NCBI GenBank assembly: GCA_036388295.1
Contig: DASVSC010000109.1
Span: 1-18,188, forward strand
Source: RYN-431 sp036388295
GTDB lineage: Bacteria > Planctomycetota > Phycisphaerae > Tepidisphaerales > Tepidisphaeraceae
Length of the DNA: 18,188 nt
Reading direction: 5' to 3'
In this document: piece after piece, positions 5,740 through 15,100 of the stretch
How positions within the stretch are numbered: position 1 is the stretch's first letter
How the letters are laid out: each line of letters begins with the position of its first letter
The notes under the pieces: generated by a model
Database searches by the model: none
Told to the model about the DNA's origin: nothing
The model's input: the letters and a program-made list of their open reading frames with translations, nothing else
Program-made: the position numbers and the translations under genes

Positions 5740-8688
5740 TCACGCCGTTTTCAGCCCGATCAGCAGCCCCGTTTTCGTCTGCCCGCTCGTCAGTGCCTGA
5801 TCGATGCGCGTCGTGCTGTAAATCGACCCGGCCGGCAGTACCGCCCGCAGGCGGTAGGTGCCCGCGGCCAAGCCGGCGAACTTGAACTTGCCGCTGGCGT
5901 CGGTGACCACACGCGTCTCGCCCGCGTCGAGGGTGCCGTCGTTGTCGCTGTCGAGGAAGACGGTGATAGCCTTCCCGATGCCGTCACCCGTGTCGTACCG
6001 GCCGTTCTTGTTGTTGTCCCGGAAAGCGGTCCCGGCCAAGCTGGCGGTGCCGGCGGGGGGCGGGGGCGGGGGCGGGGGCGGGGGGACGGTGCCGGTTTTG
6101 CTGCCGATGCTCAGGCCACTGATCGATTGCCCGCCCGCGTCCAGCACCAAGTCCAGCGTTTTGCTGGGGACGGTGCCACTGGCCAGCACCTGCCGCACGC
6201 GGTAGGTCCCGGGGGTCGGCAGGCCGCTGAAGGCCCATTCGCCGTCGGACGTGGTGATCACGCTTTGCTCGCCCGTGTCTTTGACGCCGTCGTTGTCGGT
6301 GTCGAGGAACACGACCCGGCCGCTGGGGCGCGGCTCGCCCAGCTCGTACCAGCCGCTTTTGTTCGTGTCCTCGAAAAGGAAGCCCTCCAGCGTCGCCGTT
6401 CCCACGGGCGGCGCTCCGTCGCGGGTGACGGTCAGGCAGTCGACGTTGGCCCCGGTGGCCCCCCCGGCGACGGCCTTGATCGTGTTCGTGCCGGCCAGCA
6501 GATTGGCGGTGATGGAGACGGTCTTCCACGTCGTCCAGGACCCCGTCGGCGTGAACGCCAGCGTGCCGATGGTGACGCCGTTGACGATGATCGTCAGGGG
6601 GCGGTTGGCGGTGCTGCCGTTGGCGTAGCGGAACGTGAGCGTCGCCTGCTCGGTGGCGTTGCGGGGCGTGGTCCATTGCACGGCAGACCCGTTGCCGCCG
6701 AAGTCGGCGTAGCCGGCGCCGTTGTAGCCGCCGTTGCTGCTGCCCTTGGCCGTGCCGCCGGTGAGCGTGGCGGTTTCGCCCTCGTGGATGACGCTGGGCG
6801 GATCGGGCGGCATCGGGGCGATGCCGAAGTTTTTGCCGGTAATGACTTGGCCGGCGGTGATCGACGACACGTCGTAATAGGTCGCGGTGGTGAAGGGCCG
6901 GCCTTCGAACTCGTTGCGCAGCTGCACACGGTAGGTGCGGCCGTCGGCGGGCAGGGTCAGGGCGTAGCCGTTGGACGAAGCGGTGCCGACGGTGGTGACG
7001 AATGAGTCGTTGTCGTCGAGGCCGCCGCTGTTGTTGGTGTCGACGAACACGTACCAGCTGAAGAGGTTGGCGTCGGCGACTTCGGTGCCGTCGGGCGAGC
7101 CGTTCGCGTTCGAATCCACAAAGGCGGTCCCGCGTACGGTGAAGGTCCCGGACGCGGGGGTGTAGGTAACGCCGAACGGGCCGATGGCGTTGAAGGACCC
7201 GACCGTGGTGACGGCGAAGCCGTTGTTGGCCGCCGGGTAGGTCTGCCGCGCCGCGATCGCCGGGGCGATCTGCAGGCGCACGGTGTACGTGCCGGGGACG
7301 ACGTTGTCGAACACGAACTTGCCGTTGCCGGCGTAAGCGGCCGGTTCGTTGAAGTCAGCGTCGCCGTCGTTGTTGAGATCGAGGTACGCGCCAATGCCGT
7401 AAAAAGTGGTGCGGGTGCTGCGGTCGTTTCGCAGGCCGTCGGCGTTGACGTCGTCGAACAGGTAGCCGCTGATTTGCGTGGGGGCGGGCGGGGCGTTCAG
7501 GCGGAGCAACTGGGTGTCGACGCGGTCGTCGGCCAACAGGCGGTAGCCGGCGATCAGGATTTTGCCGTCGCCTTGGCGAGTTGCGTCGGCCACGCCACTG
7601 ATCGGCAGCGGCAGCACGCCGTCCGTACCGAAGCTGCGGTTGGGCACGCCGTTCTCGTCAAGAAGCACCGCCTGCGGCCCGGTGGCGCTGCGTGTCGTAA
7701 GGAAGACCTGCGAGCGAGCGGACCCATTCACCGGCAGGACTTTCAGCGACGTCACGGACGTGGCCGCCGGATTCGGGAGCGTGCGGAAACCCGGACGGTC
7801 CGAATCAACCGATGTGAATGATGCGTCGGCTAGGCCGTCGGTGGTCAACCGTGCGATGGTCGTCTGGCTGCTGATCCGCCCGCCAAGATAGATTCGCCCG
7901 CCGGCGTCGGTCGCAAGATTACTGGTGTAGAACGAATAGAGCAGGGCGTTTGAAAAAGTAGAGTCGGGTGTGCCGGCCAAATCATATTTCGTGACCACTG
8001 TGCCCTGGCTCAGCCCCGCCGCCAACAGCAGGTGCGGTTGCCCGCCCGCGGGCGTGACCAAAGTGAAGTCCGCCATGTAGATGATGCTGTCGATCGCTCG
8101 CAGTGTTCGCCCGCTGCCGGCTGTGCCGAAGGTCGGGTCCAACTCTCCGGCCGGCGTGAACCGGGCGACGCCGCAAGTTCTAAAGCCCGCGACGCCTGCG
8201 TAAAGCCGTCCTTCGTAATAACTTAGGCCGATAATGGCGTTCTCGTACCCGTCGCCGCTCCATTTGCCGGTCCAAACACCGTCACCGTTGAAGGTCATAT
8301 CCAATGCACCCGCCGGTGTGATCGCCACGATGCAGGCCTTGGCGTCGCCCCGCTCGTAGCTAGAACCGCCCAGGTACACCGTGCCGTTCGGCGATACGGC
8401 CATTCTAATCGAAAGGGCGTCCGTGCTGACCGGCGCTGGCACATAACCGAGGCCGTTGTTGAAACCGGCGTCCAGCCGCCCTTCCACGGTGTATCGGGCG
8501 ACAAAATACGTTCCACCCGAGTAGCCAGCGGCATACGTCGTTCCGTTAGGCCCGGCCGCGACGCGGGCGAAGTGGTCGGCGTACGCGTCAAAATCGGTCA
8601 CGACGGAACCGTCGGTGCCGAAGGCGGTATCCAACTCGCCGCTGAACAGGGCACGGGGTTCGAGTCTTTCGATCAATCGTCGTTGCAC
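5740..8688 (-). CDS. Secreted multidomain protein: delta-60 repeats, SdrD_B-like domains, CBM-like domain
   Basis: This 982-residue exoprotein begins with VQRRLIERLEPRALFSGELD, whose LEPRALFS resembles the planctomycete LEPR-XLL-type N-terminal motif. Residues about 17-395 hold delta-60-type repeats of the form GxLDxxFGxxG (GELDTAFGTDG, GELDPTFGTAG, GVPNRSFGTDG and weaker copies), predicted to form a propeller-like fold. Four SdrD_B-like beta-sandwich domains follow (about 402-496, 513-620, 763-860, 881-982), with calcium-type Asp/Asn motifs such as DDVNADG and DSDNDG. Between the second and third sits a carbohydrate-binding-module-like domain (about 631-751, IHEGETATLTGG to ANVDCLTV). A polyproline linker (868-879) precedes the last domain. 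I prefer the GTG at 8688, which has GAGAGGGAG 6 nt upstream, over the TTG at 8724. It probably acts as a surface or matrix protein that binds carbohydrate; no catalytic motif is visible. No classical signal peptide is seen. Confidence 0.82.
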   Translation of the reverse strand: MQRRLIERLEPRALFSGELDTAFGTDGSVVTDFDAYADHFARVAAGPNGTTYAAGYSGGTYFVARYTVEGRLDAGFNNGLGYVPAPVSTDALSIRMAVSPNGTVYLGGSSYERGDAKACIVAITPAGALDMTFNGDGVWTGKWSGDGYENAIIGLSYYEGRLYAGVAGFRTCGVARFTPAGELDPTFGTAGSGRTLRAIDSIIYMADFTLVTPAGGQPHLLLAAGLSQGTVVTKYDLAGTPDSTFSNALLYSFYTSNLATDAGGRIYLGGRISSQTTIARLTTDGLADASFTSVDSDRPGFRTLPNPAATSVTSLKVLPVNGSARSQVFLTTRSATGPQAVLLDENGVPNRSFGTDGVLPLPISGVADATRQGDGKILIAGYRLLADDRVDTQLLRLNAPPAPTQISGYLFDDVNADGLRNDRSTRTTFYGIGAYLDLNNDGDADFNEPAAYAGNGKFVFDNVVPGTYTVRLQIAPAIAARQTYPAANNGFAVTTVGSFNAIGPFGVTYTPASGTFTVRGTAFVDSNANGSPDGTEVADANLFSWYVFVDTNNSGGLDDNDSFVTTVGTASSNGYALTLPADGRTYRVQLRNEFEGRPFTTATYYDVSSITAGQVITGKNFGIAPMPPDPPSVIHEGETATLTGGTAKGSSNGGYNGAGYADFGGNGSAVQWTTPRNATEQATLTFRYANGSTANRPLTIIVNGVTIGTLAFTPTGSWTTWKTVSITANLLAGTNTIKAVAGGATGANVDCLTVTRDGAPPVGTATLEGFLFEDTNKSGWYELGEPRPSGRVVFLDTDNDGVKDTGEQSVITTSDGEWAFSGLPTPGTYRVRQVLASGTVPSKTLDLVLDAGGQSISGLSIGSKTGTVPPPPPPPPPPAGTASLAGTAFRDNNKNGRYDTGDGIGKAITVFLDSDNDGTLDAGETRVVTDASGKFKFAGLAAGTYRLRAVLPAGSIYSTTRIDQALTSGQTKTGLLIGLKTA
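6054..6085 (-). repeat. GGGGGC hexanucleotide tract encoding a polyproline linker
   Basis: The plus strand reads as about five GGGGGC hexamers. On the coding (minus) strand they give Pro-Pro pairs linking the third and fourth SdrD_B-like domains. Because the unit is 6 bp, slippage would change linker length without shifting the frame. Confidence 0.8.
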
Positions 8689-9192
8689 GGTCGGCTCCCT
8701 CTCTACAGATGTGTGAACGCACAACTATGTAAGACCAAGCCGGCAGATGCAAGGAAAAGTGGATTGGCGAGGCGGGCCAGGTACTACGGTCGAAGCCGCA
8801 ACCGAACGCTGAAACAGGCTGTTGCGCCTGACACTCACACCGGGGCGCTGGGGCGACTGCCGCAGGCCAAAAGCCCGGTGCTCCATCCGCTCGAATCCGA
8901 CACGCAAGCGTAAGAAGCGGCGCGACCGGAGACGGCGAACTGCGTCGGCTTCGCCTACCGCTGCATGTGTCATGGCTGAGGATTGAATGTCCGCACTGCC
9001 TAGGGCTACCCCTCACCCGCTCAAGTTTCACGTCTTCTTGTTCCGATAATGTTTCGGACGGTCGGCAGCCATGGGTGTTGGCGTTGCGGAGGTTGCCTGA
9101 CTTGCCTGATGTAGACGTGCATTTCGTGCGGGCGGTCTGTCTTACAGCAGGATGCAAAGACATGGCCATCTGCCGCTCTTGTTCTAATCAAA
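8689..9192. other. Divergent intergenic region between the two large exoprotein genes
   Basis: The two flanking genes are transcribed away from each other, so promoters for both should lie here. On the minus strand, GAGAGGGAG (8695-8703) is a good ribosome binding site for the GTG at 8688. Further up, TTGCAT (8747-8752) with CATAGT 17 bp later is a weak promoter candidate. Ahead of the ATG at 9193 I see no clear Shine-Dalgarno sequence or strong promoter. Open frames across this stretch (for example 8588-9169 minus, 8967-9419 plus) show no recognisable protein features, and I do not call them genes. Confidence 0.5.
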
Positions 9193-12100
9193 ATGGCCTG
9201 GAGACCGCAAAAGTTCGGGTGGGTTGGCTGGGCCTTCAATCTGATCGCCAAGCAGCGAGGCCGCGCCAGACGCTGGGCCCGGCGGCGGCTGGTCCGCAAA
9301 AGCCGTGGCCGCCGCGAGCAGGTCCGGCCGATCTCACTCCGTGCCCTGGAAACGCTGGAAGGGCGGGCGTTCTTTTCGGTCAGCACGGGGACGACGTACG
9401 ACGTTTCGCTTGTCGATAAGTCGCTGCCGCAGTCCAAGCTGCTGATCCGCGGCGCGGCCGAGCACACCCGCGTCATCACCTTCGACAGCCGTTCCGAATC
9501 CACTGCCCAAGTGCTGCAGCGGGTGATCGACCTTGGCGAGCACACGCGCGGCGCACGTATTCGCGCCCTTTCGGTTTTCTCCCACGGCACCCGCGGCCGG
9601 TTCGCACTCGGCGAGGAATGGGTGAGCGACGAGACGCTCGACGACACCGCCGGTCGATGGCGTAAGCTGCGCGGCGTGCTGGCGGTCGACGCCGCGGTGC
9701 AACTGTTCAGCTGCGAAACGGCCGCCGGTGCGGACGGCCAGGTCCTGCTCGGCCGCCTGTCGAGCCTCACGGGCGCGACGGTGTTCGGCTCGACCGACGT
9801 GACCGGCATGGGCGGCGACTGGGAACTGGAAGCCGTGTCGCGCGCCGGCGTTACCGTCGGCGGCCAAGCGACGCGGCCCGGGCTGTTCTCCGAGGCGCGC
9901 GTGCCTTTGAACGCCGAGGTCCAGAACCAGTACGAGGGCACGCTCAGCTGGATCGGCGCGACCACGGGCAGCACCAACGACGCCGCCCACGACTACAACA
10001 ACACCGCGAACTGGGCCGGCGGCGTGATCGACGATTCGTTCAACGGCGTCACGCTCACCGCCAACACCACGCTCTACCTGAGCGCCAACCGCACCACCGG
10101 CGCGGCAGGCCTCGACCTGAACTACAACGGGGCCTTCGATTTAACGATCCAATCGAACAGCGTGACGACCCGCACGCTTACCCTCGGGACCGGCGGCATC
10201 TTCGGTTCCTTCGGCGGCGGCAATAGCCGAATGGTGACCATTGGCAATGTCACGAACGCCGTCAACGTCAGCATGGGCGGCGGCACGCCCACGATGACGG
10301 TGACCGACGAGTTCGACACGCTGGTGATCAAAAACGTGCTGTCCAACGGTTCGCTCATCAAGGCCGGAGCTGGCAACCTCACCCTCATTGGCGCAAACAC
10401 GTACGCCGGCGGCACCACCGTGAGTGACGGAACGTTGAATGTCGGCGACCACACGAGTCCTGGCAGCAATCCGTACACCAACACAGCATTGGGTAGTGGC
10501 GCGGTCACCGTCAGCAACGCGATCCTTAACCTGGACACGCAGGCCAGCGGCGGATCGGTTTACGTGATCACGATTGCCAACAACATCTTGCTCAATGGCA
10601 GCGCGACGCTCAAGAGCACGGAAGGCGAGAATCATCTCACAGGCACGCTCACGATCACCGGCACGAGCAACTCGATCCAGCCGCGGACGTCCAACAAGGC
10701 GATCGCCATCGACGGCGCGATTACCGGCAGCGGCTCGGTCGACATCACCGGGATCAACAACGCCTTCAGCCCCGGCAACGTCCAGATCAACAGCAGCAAC
10801 AACACCGGCTTTACCGGCACCCTCACCGTCAACGGCGCGACGAACGTCGGCGTGCAGTTGGCAATCGCGAGCAACACCTCGCTGGTCAACGCCACGGTCG
10901 TGGTAAACGGCCCGATCCCCGCGACGGTTTCCGCCAACAGCGTTTATACGCAGAAGACCTCGCCGCTGATTTTCCTCACCGGCGTCACGGCCGCGCAGTT
11001 GGGCATGTTGGGCGGGACTGGCGACATCGCGCTGTTGACCAACACCGCCAGCGCGGCCGTCGCGCTGACGGTCGGCGCGAACAACACCAACAACACCTAT
11101 TCCGGCGTTCTCAGCGGCACCGGTTCGTCGCTGACCAAAACCGGTACCGGTGCGCTCGCCCTGGGCGGGGCAAACACTTTCACCGGCGGCATCATGCTGT
11201 CGGCCGGTACGCTGAACCTGAACCACGCCGCCGCCGTCGGCACAGGTGGGCTCACGATCGCCGCCGGTTCGACGATCGACAACACCAGCGGCGGCGCTAT
11301 CACGCTGAACAACAACCTCCAGACCTGGAGCGGCAGCTTCGCGTACGGCGGAACGGACGACCTCACCCTGGGCACTGGCGCGATCACCATCGGCGGCAGC
11401 CGCACGATCACCACCAACGGCAGCGCGACCTTAACAGTCAACGGCGTCGTCACAGGCGCGATCGCCCTGACGAAGGCCGGTGCCGGCCGTCTGACGCTCA
11501 GCGGGGCCAACACCTATTCGGGCGGCACGACCCTCTCGGCCGGCACGCTGAACATCAACCATGCTTCGGCCCTCGGCACCGGCACCTTCGCCGTCAACGG
11601 TGGCACGATCGACAACACGTCGGGCGCGGCCATCACCCTGACGGCGAACAACGCGCAGACGTGGGGCGGGGACTTCACATTTGCGGGAACGAACGCCTTG
11701 AACCTGGGTGCGGGGGCGATCACCCTGAGCGCCGCGCGTCAGGTAACGGTGACCGCCGGCACGCTGACCGCTGGCGGGGCGGTTGCCGGCGCCTTCGGCC
11801 TGACGAAAGCCGGCACCGGCACGCTGGTCCTGCAAGGCAGCAGCACCTACAGCGGCGGGACCACCGTCAACGCCGGCACCCTGCAGGTCGGCAACGGCAT
11901 CAATCCCGGCTCCAACCCGTACGCGAACACGATGCTTGGCACCGGGGCCGTCGTCATCAACAGCGGCGGGACGCTGTCGTTCTACACGCAGGGCGGCGGC
12001 GGGACAGTTTATGTCAATAACTTCGCCAATAACTTCACGCTCAACGGGAACGCAACCCTTGCGAATTTTGAAGGCACGAACAGCCTCAATGGCACGGTCA

Positions 12101-15100
12101 CAATTACCGGCACCGGCAACGCCATTCAGGCCGCTTACCCCAACAAGCACCTGATCATCGGCGGAACGCTTACCGGCAGCGGTGCTGTCACACTCACGAA
12201 TCTAGCGAACGGCCTCGGTCCCGGCGTCGTCAGGATCAACAGCACCAACAACACCGGCTACACCGGCACGATCACCCTTAACGAAACGACCAACCGGGGC
12301 GTCAACTTCGTCATCGGCAGCAACACCGCATTGGTCAATGCGACCGTCGCCATCAGTGGCACATTCAGCGGCACGGGCAGCAACTTTAACTTCGGTAGCT
12401 CCGCCCTCATCTTCGCCAGCGGCGTCACCGCACCCACCATCGGCATGGTGACGGGCAGCGGCAGCGTCATCCTCGAAACGCAGGACGGCACAGCGCTGCC
12501 GGTCGCCCTGACCGTCGGCGGCAACAACACCAGCGGCACCTTCTCCGGCGTCTTCAGCGACGGCGGCATCGGCGGGTCGCTCACGATGAACGGTACGGGT
12601 GCGCTCACGTTGACAGGCGCGAACACCCACGCCGGCGGCACGACGCTCACGGCCGGTACGCTCAACATCGGTCACGCCAGTGCGGTCGGCACCGGCACCT
12701 TCGCCATCAACGGCGGCACGATTAACAACACCAGCGGCAGCGCCATCACGCTCGCCAACAACAATGCCCAAACCTGGGGCGGTAACTTCACCTTTACGGG
12801 CACAAGCGACCTGAACCTGGGCACCGGCGCTGTCACCATGGCCGCCGCCCGCACGCTGACGCTGACGGCCGGCAACCTCACCGTCGGCGGCAACATCGCC
12901 GGCGGCGCCAACACGCTCACGACCAACGCCAGCGGCCGACTGATCCTGTCCGGGAACAACACGCTCGGCGCGGTGACCATTGGCAACGGCACGGGCAACG
13001 CAGTCCTTCGGGCCACCACCAGCACCGCGCTCGGCAGCGGTGTCGTCACGATCACCGGCGGTACCCCGTACGCCACCCTCGAACTCGTCGGCGGCATCAC
13101 GCTCGCCAACGCGCTGTCCATCCCCGGTCGACTCACCGGCACCACCGGCATCCGCAGCGTCAGCGGCAACAACGTTCTGACCGGCGCGATCACGCTCACC
13201 ACCGGCGGCACGTACTACCCGATGGAAGCCGACGCCGGCGCGGGCCTGACGCTCTCCAACGCGTCTTTGATCGCCGCGGCACCTGGTGGCAGTCGCATCC
13301 TGCAATTGAAAGGCGCGGGCACCGGCACAATCAGCGGGGCCATCGGCAACGGCTCCGGTGCCGTCGGCGTCAACGTCCTCTCCACGGGAACGTGGACGCT
13401 GTCCGGTGCCAGCACCTTCAGCGGTGGAACGACGCTCGACACCGGAACGCTGAACATCAACAACGCCAGCGCGGTCGGCACCGGCACCTTCACGCTCAAC
13501 GGCGGCACGATCGACAACACCAGTGGCGGTACGATCACACTGGTCAATAACAACGCCCAAACATGGGGCGGCAACTTCACGTTCACCGGCACCAACGCAC
13601 TGAACTTGGGCACTGGCGCTGTGACGCTGACCGCCGCCCGCCAGATCACGACCACCGCCAGCACGCTCACCGTCGGCGGCAACATCGGCGACGGCGGCAG
13701 TGCCTACAGCATCACCAAGGCGGGTGCCGGCACGCTGGCACTCGGCGGAACCAGCACTTACTCCGGCGGAACAACCGCCAGCGCCGGCACCCTGGAAGGT
13801 TACAACGCCTCCGGCAGCACCAGTGTCGCCACGCCGGCCATGTTCGGCAGCACGTCGTCAACCGTCACCGTGGCTACCGGCGCGACCGTCTGGCTCCGTT
13901 ACTCGGTCGGCGCATCCAACAATACTGTCACATATGCCAACAACTTCAGCGGTGCGGGGACGCTGAAGGTGACGGCCCCCGGCAGCACAGCGAGCAGCAC
14001 CGCCGAACTCAGCGGAAACCTCAGCGGCATCACCGGCGTCATCGACCTGTTCCCCAACAGCGCCAGCAACGGCAAGGTCGCCCTCGTCAATGCCAGCGCC
14101 GGTGCCGTACCGTCCGCTAGTGCGACCATCAAAGTCGAAAGTGGCGTCACGCTCTTTGTCTGGCGGGGCTTCACGTACGCCAGCAACATCCAGATCTACG
14201 GAACCGGCAACAGCGAAGGCCTGGGAACACTCCGAATCGAGAGCGGCACCGTCATTTCCGGCACGGTGACACTGATGGTCAATGGGTCCGTCGGATCCAA
14301 CGTCGGTACGGGCAATATCACCGGCGTCATCAGCGACGGCGGCAACGGCTATTCGCTGACGAAAGTAGGATCGGCAACGATCGCCTTGTCCGGCGCGAAT
14401 ACCTACTCCGGCAGCACCTCGCTCAGCACCGGCACCCTGCGGATCAATAACACCACCGGCTCCGGCGCTGGTTCAGGCAGCATTACCGTCGCCAGCGGCA
14501 CCACCCTCGGCGGCACCGGCGGCGTCACCGGCGCGATCAGCGTCCAGTCCGGCGGCACCTTCGCCCCCGGCGCGCCCGGCGCTAGCGCCTTCGCCAGCGG
14601 CGCGATCACCGTCGCCAGCGGCGGCACTTACAGCGTCGACGTCAACTCCAGCACCAGCGGCACCGGGTACGACAAACTCAACGTCACCGGCACCGTGAAT
14701 CTCACCGGCAGCACCCTCAGTACGGCCGGCACACGCACCGTCACCGGCGGCGACACGATCGTCCTGATCGACAACGACGGCAGCGACGCCGTCGTCGGCA
14801 CCTTCAGCGGTTTGGCCCAAGGCGCGGCGGTGAGCGTCAACGGCGTGGCGTACACCCTCAGCTATACCGGCGGCACGGGCAACGACGTCGTCCTCACCGA
14901 CGTCGCCCCGACCGTCGCCACGGCCGCCAGCGCCACGCCCAGCCCCGTCACAGGCACGACGACCGCCCTGAGTGTTCTCGGCGCGTCCTCCGCGGGCGAG
15001 TCCACGCTCACCTACACCTGGGCCGCGACGGCGAAGCCGGCCGGCAGCACGCCGACGTTCGGCGCCAACGGCACCAATGCCGCCAAGGCCAGTACGGTTA

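Noticed and set aside
8588..9169. Minus-strand open frame of 193 codons across the divergent intergenic region
   Set aside because: It overlaps the start of the delta-60 protein in another frame and its translation shows no protein-like pattern.
8967..9419. Plus-strand open frame with CPHC and CRSC cysteine pairs
   Set aside because: The pairs suggested a small zinc protein, but the frame overlaps the giant gene out of frame and the rest is low-complexity Arg/Pro/Gly sequence.
9021..9977. Minus-strand open frame of 318 codons
   Set aside because: Antisense to the DUF4347-like domain of the giant gene; Ser/Thr/Pro/Arg-rich with no recognisable motifs.
12202..13560. Minus-strand open frame of 452 codons (and similar ones at 10141-11226 and 11431-12150)
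   Set aside because: The codon bias of the repeat gene (GGC, ACC, GCC, AAC) removes stops from the opposite strand. The translations merely mirror the repeats.
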